A DNA stretch of 64,000 bases, from positions 1-64,000 of the forward strand of contig JACEHZ010000210.1 of assembly GCA_017893485.1 (NCBI GenBank), written 5' to 3'. A program made the position numbers and the translations under genes. The notes beneath the pieces were generated by a model, which was not told the origin of the DNA, searched no databases, and saw only the letters and a program-made list of their open reading frames with translations. Positions 1 through 11,027 of the stretch are shown here, in pieces. The DNA comes from Hemerocallis citrina. Taxonomy: Eukaryota > Streptophyta > Magnoliopsida > Asparagales > Asphodelaceae. Each line of letters begins with the position of its first letter. Within the stretch, counting starts at the first letter, position 1.

Positions 1-487
1 AAATGTAGGAGATGATAGACGATTAATTTATCCTGGAAACTGGATTGCAACAATCAATGATCAATTTTCACACAAAACATCACGTTTTAATTGTAGCTGT
101 TGAAAAGCTAGTTGACATTGACTTGGCACTAGGAGGACGGACAGATGCAACCGACGCGAAAGTGACTTCTCTTTTGGTGTATGTTTATAGATTCCGTGTA
201 GGAATAGATCTACGCCAACTATGGATGCAACTTGCATTCTATGAACAAACTCCTCATTAAAAAATCAATTTTTTTTTTATATTACTCTTACCATTTCCAA
301 TTACTGGTTTTTCTTAGTAATTAATTAATGGGTCAAGTTTCATGTGATTAATTAACTAATGATGATGATTAGTGTTGGCGATCAATCCAAGTCCTGCATT
401 ATTGCTAATAGTTTATGAATTTAATTAGAGACCATGTTTATTGCATTATTAATTTGTTAATACTCATAGACGGGTTAGTCGCAATAA
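1..487. other. AT-rich sequence, nothing recognised
   Basis: No gene is supported. A 71-codon plus-strand open frame (45-260) has no recognisable domain, no splice or promoter context and is of a length expected by chance, so it is not called. Confidence 0.5.
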
Positions 488-526
<39 letters not shown>

Positions 527-527
527 T
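488..527. repeat. (ATT)n microsatellite
   Basis: About 13 uninterrupted ATT units are visible directly in the sequence. Confidence 0.95.
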
Positions 528-759
528 TAAATTTTTGTTCGGTAAATTATAACACGATAATGACTGAGCAATGTTTTGGTTAGTATTTAGATGGAGGACA
601 GAATTGTAGTTAGGTTGAGAACTTGGTTCGAGATCTAGATATTTTCAAAACTAAAAAAATAGTACAACACAATGAAGATGAAAATTAATATTGTGGGCAC
701 CATAGGGTTTCTCCGTAGGCATCAGCTAGCATTCATCTTGATATGAGATGTGTGCCTAA

Positions 760-1454
760 GAGCATATGTAGTCGTTGATGTAAAAATATGGATATATGGA
801 TAAATGGAAATAAGAATTGCAGTTTTGCTACACTCGTTTAAAGCTATATTTTAGCTAACGACACATGAAGTGCCGTCGGAGAAGAAAGAAACAAACAAAG
901 AAAAAAAAAAAAAAATTCAAGCCCTGGACGGACGGCACATGAAGTGCCGTCCAAGATGAAGTGTCATTTTCCACTTTTCCGGATATTACAAAAGCATTTC
1001 AGTAATTACAAAAAAATTATAAAAATTTACAAAAACATTTCAGAATTTGCAAAAAAATTTTAAAAATTGCCAAAAAAATTTAAAAAATTGCAAAAAAATA
1101 AAAAATTACAAAAACCTCCGGACGGCACTTCATGTGCCGTCCGAGGAATTTGGGCTGGATTTTTTTTTTCTTCAAAGGACGGCACTTCATGTGCCATCCG
1201 ATGGGAGGGGTGTTTTTTAATTGAAAAAAAAAAAAATCAAGGGACGGCACTTGAAGTGCCGTCCGACGTGCCATTTTTTTTTTTTGGGTGCGAAGTGCCG
1301 TCGCTCAAATATGGATAATTCTCAGACCGATTCTCATTTATAGCACACGACTGTAGCGATTTATCGATAAAATGGATATTTGACAAACGAGTGCAGCACG
1401 TTCGTTTGCCAAATATACATTTTATCGATATTTGGCAAACGACTACAGATGCTC
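760..1454. mobile_element. PIF/Harbinger-like MITE, GGACGGCAC-palindrome type (copy 1)
   Basis: The ends are inverted repeats beginning GAGCATATGTAGTCG on the left and ending CGACTACAGATGCTC on the right, flanked by a 3-bp duplication TAA (757-759 and 1455-1457). A 3-bp TWA duplication is the hallmark of PIF/Harbinger (Tourist) elements. The 695-bp interior has no coding capacity and consists of A/T-rich spacers between short palindromes with arms GGACGGCAC and GTGCCGTCC, at about 926-952, 1119-1143, 1177-1200 and 1242-1265, with partial ones near 861 and 1290. Overlapping open frames here are by-products of the repeated modules. The closest relative in the window is the copy at 12335. Confidence 0.85.
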
Positions 1455-1514
1455 TAAGCATGATCGTTTTAAGAAAAGAAAATCGTGTAACTTTTAGGTT
1501 TGTATAGATCTTAA

Positions 1515-1776
1515 CAGGGCCGACCACCACTTATTGAGGCCTAAAACGAACTCTGAAATTAGGCATTTTAAAAGCTTATAATAATTTTTTGTTAAAATTA
1601 ATGTATTTTATTTAATTGTTATCTTTCGGACTTTTTGAGATGCAAAATCATTTATTATATTATTGTAATCAATTTCAGTTTTTTGGCATGTGAGGAGGAA
1701 TTTATTTTTAAAGTAATTTTTTTTTCTGGAGGCCTAAAGCCCTAGCTTTGGTTGCTTTACCCTTGGGTTGGCCCTG
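1515..1776. mobile_element. hAT-type MITE
   Basis: This 262-bp element has terminal inverted repeats CAGGGCCGACC and GGTTGGCCCTG and is flanked by a perfect 8-bp direct repeat GATCTTAA (1507-1514 and 1777-1784). An 8-bp target duplication with a CAGGG terminus is typical of non-autonomous hAT elements. There is no coding capacity. Confidence 0.88.
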
Positions 1777-2926
1777 GATCTTAAAGCATGAATATCTTTA
1801 CTATAATGATTAGAGAGTCTGGTTATGCCTTGTCGACAATTTCGTAGTTTCATTGCGAAAGACCTGTTATGGAAATATCATCTGCGGAAGCGCGAGAATG
1901 TTGTTGAGTTATCGACACGATCAATACAAATCACCAAACAAATACTAGATCGCACAAAGCACACAAGAATTATCTCAATTGGGGCTTTTGCCTTAATCCA
2001 CGGGAGCAAAAACCGAATTATTATTCAACTAGAGAAAATACAAGAATATTATAATTTTCATCACGACCCTCTCTGTCAAGTCTAACTGGAACTACTTATT
2101 GTTTATAATGGAGAAATCTCTCATTCTGATAAAGTACTATCTTTTTTGATTCGACACTCAATAGAATCATATCTTTCTTCGAGCGATTTACATTGATTAT
2201 ATATAGATCTAGAGAAACTTCAATTTGATACACTTGATACATTAATCATTCGATGTTTCATGTAAAGCTAACTATACAAGGAGAGTCGTACAATTTAACT
2301 TGATGAAGAAGTTGGACTCCAAGCGGATCCCTAAGACCCACACCCAAACACAAGCTTTAGTCGCGAGCAGTCGACTGCACAACTTGTGGTCGATCGACTT
2401 GTCCCTCACCAATTCCAGGGGGGTGGACTGTCGATTGTGCAGTTGACCAAACCCGTTCTTTTTGCTGCTTCTGATGCTTCTCATCTTCGATCAATTATCG
2501 CTTCGATTTCTCTCATACAACACTGTCTTCTCATCTTTATATATAGTATGCAAAACACAAACTCAGTAAGACCCTGCCACTAGAGTTGAGAAAAATTATA
2601 TTTGTAGTCTAACAAGTGCCCACAGGTCGGGCAGGAAACAAGATAAATGTCAAACAAATTATGGGCCGATACTTGAATGTGTGCAACAAAATTTATTCTT
2701 CTATTTTTCAAAAGAATTCAAAAATAAATAAGCGCAGCGCAATTTATTCTTCTATCTATTTTTTTATAATTCCAAAATAAATGAGCATCCGGCAAATTTT
2801 GAATTTTATGTGTTCTGATATCATGTAAAAAAATTTGATATTAAACTAAAACTTCAAAATTATAGAATAGTTTAAGAAAATTTAGACTTGTATTTGCATG
2901 TGTGCTTCTGAATCCTTACTGATTAT
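1777..2926. other. Intergenic, possible LTR-derived fragment
   Basis: An 86-codon plus-strand frame (1825-2085) has no recognisable domain. The stretch around 1935-2010, with a run like CACACAAGAATT followed by ATCCACGGGAGC, resembles LTR sequence seen in many plant Copia elements, but no ends or target duplication could be found. A pair of SalI-containing palindromes lies at 2368 (CAGTCGACTG) and about 2389 (GTCGATCGAC), like those in the LTRs at 24.9 and 35 kb. No gene is called. Confidence 0.35.
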
Positions 2927-3110
2927 TCTCAACTAGTAATTTACACGTGCGATGCACATCTTAATAAATATCATTTTTTTAAAGTAAAAATTTAGACGTA
3001 GCCTGAGTTTGAACCTAAGACTTCCTTTATCATAGTCATTCACATGTGTTGCAGACGTTGGTAGATTTACAAATTTACAAATGACACTAAGGCCTTCTCA
3101 CATATTAGAG
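2927..3110 (+). mobile_element. Helitron-like 5' end copy 1
   Basis: It starts TCTCAACTAGTAATTTACAC followed by GTGCGATGCACATC, like plant Helitron 5' ends (TC start, ACTA, then a CACGTGC/GCACG stem). It belongs to a family with copies at 26842, 32870 (minus) and 54711 that share the text from ACTAGTAATTTACA through GCACRTCTTAATAAAT, then AAGTAAAAATTT, and a later ACAAATGACACTAAGG stretch. No CTRR 3' end was identified, so the class is an inference. Confidence 0.5.
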
Positions 3111-3176
3111 ATTAGAGATTAAAGATGTTCGTAAAATAATCATTTGCTCATAATAAATTACCCAATGGTTTAGTTA

Positions 3177-3838
3177 GAGCATCCACAATGATGTTTCTCA
3201 TATTTGAGAAAATGACATAAATAGAAATAGGAAATAGGCGTGATCGTTGCAGTGGTCGTTTGCTAAAAAATTCTCAAAAAATAAGAAAGACAAAACAACA
3301 TGTTCGTCTGGCACGTTGAGTAAAAAAGATATTTAAAAATGTTAAGTTAATAATGTTTAAGTTAATTAACTATTGATTAGATATTAAAATAGTTAAATTA
3401 AATAAATCAAATATTAAAATATATACTAATTAACACCTAAACTACCTAATAAAGGTGGGGGGTTGTGCTGGACGGGACAACACCCGTCCAAGCCAAAATG
3501 GCTTCAAACGGGACAACATGTCCCGTTTGAAGTCGTTTTGATTTTTTTTCTTTCTTCACACGGTACATATTGTACCGTCTGATTATTAAAAATAAAAAAT
3601 AAAAAAATAAAAAATAATAAAAATGGTTAGACGAAATAATGTGTCGTCCGATCTGATTTTTTTAAAAAAAAAATTGGAACGGAACAACACGTTCCGTCTC
3701 CTATATTATGAGAATCGTCATTTCGTTTTTCAAATATGAGAACGTACTGTAACACGTTTGCCATAATAAGAAACGTGTCTACATTACCAACTTCCTCAAA
3801 ATATAAGAAAATGATAAATATAGCAAATGACTGGGGTA
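3177..3838. mobile_element. PIF/Harbinger-like MITE, GGGACAACATGTCCC type (copy 2)
   Basis: The left terminus GAGCATCCACAATGATG follows TTA (3174-3176). The interior holds palindromes such as CGGGACAACATGTCCCG near 3515 and GGTACATATTGTACC near 3562. The right terminus is eroded: GACTGGGGTATT is followed by a Mutator-type MITE that inserted at this edge. The sister copy is at 55336. There is no coding capacity. Confidence 0.7.
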
Positions 3839-3847
3839 TTTCAGAAT

Positions 3848-4020
3848 GAGTAATGCTTTAGCCACTACCAATTTCACTACCATTTCCTTCACTACCTTAG
3901 GTGGCATACTCCTATTGGAGAGTTCTCCCGCCTACTCTATCATCCCCTACCTATTGGATTGTGCCACCTAAGGTAGTGAAGAGAAATGTAGTGAAATTGG
4001 TAGTGGCTCTAGCATTACTC
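3848..4020. mobile_element. Mutator-type MITE, 173 bp
   Basis: Long inverted repeats start GAGTAATGCTTTAGCCAC on the left and end GTGGCTCTAGCATTACTC on the right. They run on through CACTACC...AAGGTAGTG motifs, so most of the element can fold back. It is flanked by a 9-bp duplication TTTCAGAAT / TTTTAGAAT with one mismatch (3839-3847 and 4021-4029), the size made by Mutator-like transposases. Confidence 0.82.
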
Positions 4021-4181
4021 TTTTAGAATATTCTAGATTCTAGGGTAGGGAACTTTTGTCACGAGGAGAATTTATTTTTTTTATTGGCTTAATCAAGTGC
4101 TACTTTATTCATCAGTCTTTTTGCTTTGTTATGGTGGGTGGGCCACGTGCAAGGGACTTGTTGAAGCAATCATGCATGTAA

Positions 4182-4957
4182 GAGCATCCACAGTCGTTCA
4201 TGCCAATTTTTGGGTATATAGCAATTTAGAAATAGGAAAAAAGGAATGTTGCTGCAGTCGTTAAAAGCTAAAATATAGCCGGACGGTAGATTATTATCCG
4301 TCCATTAAGAATGACGGAGTATTATCGTCCGTTCCAAATTTTTTTTTTAATTTTTTTTTTTAATGCTCTAGAAGACAAAAAATAAAAAAAAAAACAAAAA
4401 AAACAAGAATAGGCCAGGGACGGGAGATTATCTCCCGTCATTTTGGCCATGACGTGTACCAATAGTATAAGTTTTTTAGTTTTTTTTTTTTAATGCACTA
4501 AACGACAAGAAGGAAAAAAAAAAGAAGAGAAAATTGGCAACGGACGGGAGATTATATGCCGTCAATTTCAAATGACGGTGTATAATCCCCCGTCGGCCAA
4601 TCGGATCGTTTTTTTATTTTTATTTTTTAAAAAAATTGGTTCGGACGGGATATAATCTACCGTCAATCTCCTTGGACGGTGTATAATAAGCCGTTGGTTG
4701 ATTATTATTATTTTTTTTTTTAAAAAGCTTCTTAATCATTGGACTTGTACGAGACGGAAGATTATCTTCCGTCAATTGGTTCGGACGGAAGATAATATTG
4801 CGTTAGCTATATTTTGCATTTGGCCAAATCGCCTGCTATATTTGGCATCGAACTGTTCATCGTATACCCAAATTTTGGGTATTTGGACGACGACTGCAGC
4901 TCGTTTTTTTCCCAATTTTCCAAATTTTGGGTATTTAGCCCACGACTGTGGATGCTC
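4182..4957. mobile_element. PIF/Harbinger-like MITE, GGAGATTATCTCC type (copy 3)
   Basis: Termini GAGCATCCACAGTCGTT and ACGACTGTGGATGCTC are flanked by TAA (4179-4181 and 4958-4960). The 776-bp interior contains at least nine modules of form GACGG-(about 10 bp)-CCGTC with core GGAGATTATCTCC or GTATAATC, for example near 4280, 4423, 4546, 4640 and 4755, separated by A/T homopolymer-rich spacers. There is no coding capacity. Confidence 0.85.
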
Positions 4958-5149
4958 TAATATATAGTGTTTTTTTAATACGATTATTACAAGCATTATA
5001 ATTGTGCTTTTGTTGCCATTAATTAACGACAAATATTAGAAGTTGGTGAGTGGTAACTTATTTGAGGTTAAGATGGTTGAGGATGAATCTTGACCATCAG
5101 ATCCAACGATCCAAAATTTTTAGGGACAACTACCTCAACAGATCCAACG

Positions 5150-5462
5150 ATGAATCGGAGCAAGAGACCCGATTTGGAAGGTTTCGCTGCGCAGAAAAGT
5201 AATATGCGAAAGGAGGATCGAGGCAAAGCTCAAAGTGGCAGTATACATATGGAAGTTGGTGGGGGAGAGGCCAGGGAGGAAAAGGGAGTGGAGGCACGTC
5301 GTGCTAAAGGGAAAAAGGGCAAAAGCGACCCACAAAACGACATGCAAGACCTGCAGAGCAGTTTCCAAAAGGGGCGAGAGTGGGTAGCTGTGGGTAGAGA
5401 GTCGACAGAGAAGACTCCCATTTTGGGGAAGAAGACGAAGATCGAAAGACCCTCTAACAGAG
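5150..5462 (+). pseudogene. ORF1-like protein of the retroposon, 5' part
   Basis: The open frame begins at an ATG at 5150 (an upstream in-frame ATG lies at 5090) and encodes a strongly basic, charged, low-complexity protein (for example RRAKGKKGKSDPQND). I recognise no domain. The frame is broken at 5462 by the 4.6-kb Copia insertion. Across the insertion it resumes at 10086, and the spacing of 4623 bp is a multiple of three, so the reading frame itself is not shifted by the insertion. Confidence 0.45.
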
Positions 5463-5657
5463 TGAAGAAAATAATTTTGGGGAAAATAATTCTTATTCTT
5501 CTTGTTGTACTTTATTCTTTACTGTATACATCTATATATAAGGATTACATTCTTGGAGAAGAAGAAAAGAGATTGAGAGAAGATTGGGAAGATGAGAGAT
5601 TTGGGAAATCTGTTTCCTATATTAGGAAACAGAATATACAATTACTATATTTCAACA
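5463..5657 (-). repeat. 3' LTR of the 4.6-kb Copia element
   Basis: It runs from TGAAGAAAATAATTTT to TATTTCAACA on the plus strand and matches 9886-10080 with about nine differences. On the plus strand it is followed by CTCTCCCTCAAG (5658-5669), the complement of a polypurine tract, which fixes the element orientation as minus. Confidence 0.93.
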
Positions 5658-5664
5658 CTCTCCC

Positions 5665-6177
5665 TCAAGTTGGTGCATAGATATCGAGTATGCCCAACTT
5701 GTCAACAAATTTCAAGAAGAGCCGAGTCAAAACAGCCTTGGTTAGGATATCTGCGAGTTGATCTTCTGACTTCACTTTGGATATCTCAATAACTTTCTCA
5801 TCTAATTTTTCTTTGATGAAGAATCTGTCCACCTCTATATGTTTCGTCCTATCATGCTGAACTGGATTAGCCGCAATATCACATGCCGCTTGACTGTCAC
5901 AATACACCTTCATAGGATTTTTTGGACCATAGCCTAAGTCCTGCAACAGGATTTTTAGCCATAAAGCTTCTGTTATACTTAAAGCTACTCCGCGATACTC
6001 AGCCTCTGCATTAGAGCGTATAACAATATTTTGCTTCTTGCTCCTCCATGCAACTAAATTTCCTCCAACAAAGGTGAAATATCCTGAAGTGGAGCGCCTA
6101 TCGATTGTAGATCCTGCCCAATCAGCATCAGTATATGCCTCAACCTTCAAGTGACCATGTTTCGCAAATAAGACTCA
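5665..6177 (-). pseudogene. Copia RNase H domain
   Basis: The minus-strand frame contains EAYTDADWAGS, RRSTSGY, AEAEYRGVA, CDSQAA and RTKHIEVDRFFI, the standard Copia RNase H blocks with the catalytic D-E-D residues. It ends close to the polypurine tract. An in-frame TGA about 6166 interrupts the linker between reverse transcriptase and RNase H, where related elements have a glycine codon. The domain itself reads open. Confidence 0.92.
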
Positions 6178-6179
6178 TT

Positions 6180-7212
6180 TTTCTGGGGCTGACTTAATGT
6201 ATCTCATAATTCTCATTACCGTGTCCATATGTTGTTTCCGAGGTGCATGCATAAACTGACTTACCACACTTAAAACATATAACAAATCTGGCCGTGTATG
6301 TGCAAGATACATTAATCGTCCAACCAATCTCTGATATCTTTCTTATCACAAGGCACTTGATCAACTTCGTTGCATAATTTTAGTCCTTCTTCCAATGGTG
6401 TACTAATCGGTTGACAAGCCAGTTTTCTTCAATAAATCCAAAGCATATTTTCTTTGAGAAAGAAATATTCCCTTTCTTGAGCGAGAAACTTCAATACCAA
6501 GGAAGTATCTCAAAGGTCCAAGATCTTTCATTTCGAACTCTTGTGACAAGTAGTTCTTTAATGCCTTCATCTCCTCAGGATCATCTCCAGTTACTATCAT
6601 ATCATCAACATAAATAATAAGAGCAGTAATTTTACCTTCTTTCCTTTTTAGGAATAGAGTATGATCAGAATTACTCTGATCGTATCTGAATGTCCTCATT
6701 GATTTTGTAAATCTCCCAAACCAGGCTCTTGGTGACTGCTTCAGTCCATATAATGCTTTCTTCAGACGACATACTTTGTTGCTGTGTTGGACTGGTCTGT
6801 TCGACCCTGGTGGAAGATCCATATAGACTTTTTCTGTCAGTTCCTCATGCAAAAATGCATTCTTCACATCAAATTTCTCCAACGGCCAGTCAAGATTTGC
6901 AGCAAGTGACAGTAGAACTCGAATAGTGTTGAACTTTGCCATAGGTGCAAATGTTTCGTCATAATCAATTCCATAAGTTTGAGTGTACCCTTTGGCAACC
7001 AGCCTTGCCTTGTACCGCTTTATCGAACCATCCGATTTATATTTCACTGTATAAATCCATTTGCATCCTATTGGCCTCTTCCCTGTTGGCAGCTCGACTA
7101 TCTCCCAAATCTCATTCTTCTTAAAGGACTTCATCTCTTCATCCATAGCTGCTTTCCACCTTGGATCAGCTAAGGCTTCCTGCACACTGTTAGGAATAGA
7201 TACAGCAGATAA
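6180..7212 (-). pseudogene. Copia reverse transcriptase
   Basis: The minus-strand frame 6403-7185 shows EIWEIVELP, KWIYTVK, RYKARLVAKGYTQ, FDVKNAFLH, LYGLKQSPRAWF, the catalytic block IIYVDDMIVTG and YFLGIEVS. The C-terminal part (PISTPLEEG, then RLMYLAHTRPDL) continues in another frame at 6180-6415, showing a frameshift near 6415. An in-frame TAA at 7213-7215 separates this block from the upstream linker. The YVDD motif is intact. Confidence 0.92.
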
Positions 7213-7761
7213 TTAATTCACAAATGACTTATTTGATTCAGACAATCGGTGAGTGGATACATAATGACTCATGGGATACTTGACTTTACTAGTGGGATTA
7301 GACTCGTAAGTGGGTTTTGGGATACCTCTAGTAGTACGGTTTGGGAGTTCTCTTCTTGGAGCTTCGGACAGCGATGACGATTGGTTTTGGGGTTCTGCTG
7401 AGATTAGAGATAGATCTGATGGTACTGGTGGTTGAGATGGTTCAGATGGTGCTGGTGGTGGAGATGGCTCATCTTCATGGAGGTTCGGCACTGTCTGCAG
7501 ATCTTCGTGGAAATTTTCTTCCTCAACCAAGTTTTCATTCGAGTGATCGTCATTACTTACATCATGATTTTCTCCCCTTATATCTGATTGTTCAGTTTGA
7601 ATAGTAACCACTTCATAATAGGCAAGAGTTTGAACTTCACCTCGGTACTCCCCCTGAAGTTCAACCTCAGAGAAAAAATACATCTCATCTTCATGGAACA
7701 CAACATCTATAGTCACAAACTTTTGAGTTAGTGGGTGATAGCACTGATACCCTTTCTTATT
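7213..7761 (-). pseudogene. Copia integrase C-terminus to reverse-transcriptase linker
   Basis: The frame 7213-7716 begins TIDVVFHEDEMYFF, the end of the integrase GKGY-like region, followed by an acidic, proline- and serine-rich linker (PSPPPAPSEPSQPPVPSD) and the RRELPNRTTRG segment typical of the stretch before the reverse transcriptase. An in-frame TAG near 7762 breaks it from the integrase core. The frame is the same on both sides of the stop. Confidence 0.85.
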
Positions 7762-9195
7762 CTATGTATATCCCACGAAAACACAGCGGACAGCTCGAGG
7801 AGTTAACTTATTGCGTTCATGTTGATGAAGATGAACAAATGCAACACACTCAAACACACGAGGTGGCAAGTTGATGACTTTTGGTGCATTCACAGCTTCA
7901 GTTAATGCTTGAAATGGTGTGAGGAAGTTTAGGATATTAGAGGGAACTCGGTTGATTAAGTATGCAGCAGAAGCAAGGGCTTCTCCCCAATAAATGAGTG
8001 GCATATTTCCATGGATGAGAGAAGCACGGACCACTTTGAGCAAGTATCTATTTTTTCTTTCTGCCATCCCATTCTGTTGAGGTGTATACGAGCATGTAGT
8101 CTGATGAACAATTCCGTATTCCACCAAATATTGTTGCAGATTTGAACTCAGGTATTCTCTGCCATTATCACTCCTAAGAACTTGAATCTGTAATTTATAC
8201 TGAATCATAACATGCTTGTGAAATTTCTGAAACAAACCACTAACTTCACATTTCGACTTCATCAAACAAATCCAGATCATACGAGTACAGTCATCAATAA
8301 AGGTCACAAACCATTTAGCTCCTCCAAATGTAGTGGTTTTGGATGGACCCCAAATATCAGAATGAATAATCATAAAAGGTAGAGAGCTTTTACTTGGACT
8401 TAGAGGAAAAGAGACACGATGACCTTTTGCGAGTTCACACACATCACACCGAAAGGCAGATATATCCAACTTCAAAAATAAACTTGGAAATAATTTCTTC
8501 AAATAACCAAAAGAAGCATGCCTTAGACGTCGATGCCATAGCCAAATGTCTGATTTCTTCTTCTCATCTTTGGATCCTTCCACACTTAGAGCTTGGGTCA
8601 ACTTGCTCGAACATTCAGATTCTAAATCCTGGTAATAGTGCTTCCCGTTCCTAACCCCATAACCAATTGCCTTGCGAGTCCGAATATCCTTAAACATGCA
8701 ATGGGAAGGCCAAAAGACTACAATACAATGTAAGGCAGTAGTTATTTGAGCAACAGATAATAGGTTGAAATTCAAGGATGACACAACTAGGGCCGTATCT
8801 AAGGTTTGGTTGTTTGTGAGATGTATGGTACCCTCGCCAGTAACCGTGGCAGGATCACCATTGGCAGTGGACATAGTCGATTTAGTGGATGGTTGAAAAT
8901 TTTGAACTTGTCTAAAATCAAAAGTCATATAGTCGGTAGCACCCGAATCAATTATCCATGCACTATTCATAACAGAAGCAGAAATATTAAATACCGTACC
9001 ATCATTACCTGCAGCTATGACTAATGTAAAGGCGAGTCTAATACTCTTCTCAGCTCTATCAGTTTGTCCCATGGTAGCACCCGAAAAACAACGGATCTGA
9101 TCGACACAACTTGGCCAAGAACAGCAACTAGCAACACAACAAACAACACCAACAGTAACACAGTAAGCACCAACACCAACACCAACAAACACCAA
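7762..9195 (-). pseudogene. Copia protease and integrase
   Basis: On the minus strand the protease block WIIDSGATDYMTF comes first, then the GAG-pre-integrase zinc region (LWHRRLRHAS...CDVCELAKGH), then the integrase core with D in IIHSDIWGP, D in RSDNGREY and E in QQNGMAERKNRYLL, so the D-D-E triad is present. It ends CVFVGYT. There is no zinc-knuckle or gag domain upstream: the N-terminal part of this frame is low-complexity sequence read from GTTGGTGTT repeats. The start is therefore not a real start. Confidence 0.9.
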
Positions 9196-9872
9196 TCAAG
9201 GATCGGGAGCTCGGGAGGACGACAGGGATGATCAGGATCGGGATCTTCTTCTTCCTCAGATCTGATTTGATCAATCAGCAACTCAGCAAACAACTCACTC
9301 AATAAACAACAAGAGAGAGAGAGAGACAGCAGCAACAGTGAAGAGTGGACGGCCGGCCAAGGGGCAGCGGTGCTGACGACCAGGGGCGAGGTCGACGTCG
9401 CCGGAGGAGGCGCACGGGGACGGCATCGCAGGCAAGCGGCTTCGGGGTGGTCGGAGAAGAAGGAGGGAAGGGGGAATCAGGATTTTTTTTTGGTTCTGCT
9501 GTCGATCGAACGGAAAATGAGAAGGGGGGTTCGGAAGTTGTACTGGCGGCGACGATGGGGTTTGCCAGAGGGAGAAGAGGTGACGGGGGTGGTCGGGAAC
9601 TCGTTGGAGAAGGTGATCGGAAATTGGGTTTTAGGGGATTTGGGGAAGATGAACAGTAACTATCTAGAGATCTGGAGATCAGGAACGTCAGGAAGATGAA
9701 GGTGAACGGGATCTGGAGATCTGTAGACGACGAGGATGATGATCGGTGACGGGATCATCCACGGGATCAGTAACGGGATGATGATCGGTGACGAGATCAG
9801 CAACGGGATCTTTGGATGACGAGGAGGCAGATCTGATCACCTCTTCTTCTTCAATTGGCCTAGATCTGGTTA
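9196..9872 (-). other. Copia leader without gag, GC-rich insert
   Basis: Between the primer binding site and the protease, where a gag of roughly 300 codons should lie, there is only about 0.7 kb of C/T-rich to GC-rich sequence on the minus strand. It has short overlapping proline/arginine-rich frames and GATCCCGTNNC-type repeats (9700-9800). I recognise neither gag nor a zinc knuckle. It may be unrelated DNA captured in place of gag. Confidence 0.55.
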
Positions 9873-9885
9873 GGCCCTCATACCA
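9873..9885 (-). other. Primer binding site of the 4.6-kb Copia element
   Basis: Read on the minus strand this is TGGTATGAGGGCC directly next to the LTR. It matches the initiator-tRNA-Met type site TGGTATCAGAGCC with two changes. Confidence 0.75.
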
Positions 9886-10080
9886 TGAAGAAAATAATTT
9901 TGAAGAAAATAATTTTTATTCTTCTTGTTGTACTTTATTCTTTACTGTATATATCTATATATAAGGATTACATTCTTAGAGAAGAAGAAAAGATATTGAG
10001 AGAAGATTGGGAAGATGAGAGATTTGGGGAATCTGTTTCCTATATTAGGAAACAGAATATACAATTACCATATTTCAACG
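9886..10080 (-). repeat. 5' LTR of the 4.6-kb Copia element
   Basis: It pairs with 5463-5657. The terminal CA has become CG at 10079-10080, just before the target duplication CAGAG. Confidence 0.92.
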
Positions 10081-10085
10081 CAGAG

Positions 10086-11027
10086 TACTCACCCAAAAGG
10101 AGAGAGATCCTAGAGTTGGGGCTTTAGATATGGGAAAAGAGAAAGCTCAAAGCAGTAAGGGAGTAGGTAATGGCAGCGAAGAAGGAGAGGGGAAAAAAAA
10201 CGAAAGAGAAAGGAGTAGGTGAAGACTGCAGCGAGAAGAGGGGAAGTCGACCCTTGATATTACCACCCTCGATCCCGAAGCCCCCCAGTCAGAGTGAGCC
10301 ACGTGGAGGTGGCGACAGAACCAAGGCGACGCTCAGAGCACGCGCACCAAAGAAGACAGCGGAAGCCTTGGATATAGAGAAAGATGGTTTGCTCCTTCGC
10401 GAAGGAGCGAGAGGCTTAAGTGTTTCTGGAGGAGAGGAGGAGAAGTTAAGGGGTATTTATATGAGTGTTAATGGGCCCAAAGAGGGGCCCAAACACAATC
10501 AAGTACAACTACCGACGAGTAGTGGGCCCATTGAGGGGTCCGCGACAGGCAGCACTGCTATTTTAGTAGAATCGTCATCAATTTGTGGGCTCATTGAGGA
10601 GTCCGTGACGAGAGAGACTGCCTTACAACTGGAAACTCAGCAGGCAGATAGTGACGAGGACTTAGAAGAGCGCTTAAACTTAGACGAATAATTCTCATTT
10701 ACGGATGAGGAGTCAGATGATCTTGAGTTTGTGGCTGATACACAGAGTGAGATCTCACCAGAGATGGTCTTATCCACCCTCGCAGAATCAGCGCCTGACT
10801 TGGGTAAAAGAGGGTCTAGCAGAACAGTTGGGTTCAGGGTACAGCGGTCGCCTAAGAGGGCTCATGCGGAGTCCCTGAATAACTACATGGAGGTTGCCGC
10901 GGCGGCCAAAGCTGCAAAATTTGATGATGGAGCTTCTGCCACAGGAGCGAGAAGGAGGATTGCCAGAGTCTTCTAGGAGGAAGAATTTGATGATGAGGAG
11001 GTAGAGTTTGGGTCGACACTGGACTGA
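10086..11027 (+). pseudogene. ORF1-like protein of the retroposon, 3' part
   Basis: This continues the frame broken at 5462. A frameshift lies at the eight-A run near 10195. After it, the frame 10170-11027 is open apart from stops at 10689-10691 and about 10974. The product is rich in charged residues with acidic blocks (DSDEDLEERLNLDE, TDEESDDLEF, EEEFDDEEVEFG) and a basic patch (GARRRIARVF). I recognise no catalytic domain. The order (basic N-terminal region, acidic C-terminal region) and its place before a LINE-like 3' end suggest an ORF1-type protein, but a host protein fragment is possible. Confidence 0.4.

Larger units (their letters stand above)
5463..10080 (-). mobile_element. Copia LTR retrotransposon, 4618 bp, minus strand
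   Basis: Two 195-bp LTRs (5463-5657 and 9886-10080) flank protease, integrase, reverse transcriptase and RNase H read on the minus strand. The 5-bp duplication CAGAG sits at 5458-5462 and 10081-10085. A primer binding site and polypurine tract are next to the LTRs. By eye the LTRs differ at about nine positions, so the insertion is not recent. The polyprotein has three in-frame stops and at least one frameshift, and a gag domain is missing, so the copy is dead. It is nested in the retroposon at 5070. Confidence 0.93.

Noticed and set aside
45..260. 71-codon open frame at the window start
   Set aside because: No recognisable domain, splice signals or promoter; chance length in this composition.
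1237..1530. 97-codon minus-strand frame
   Set aside because: It crosses the border of a MITE into unrelated flanking sequence and repeats the palindrome module in translation.
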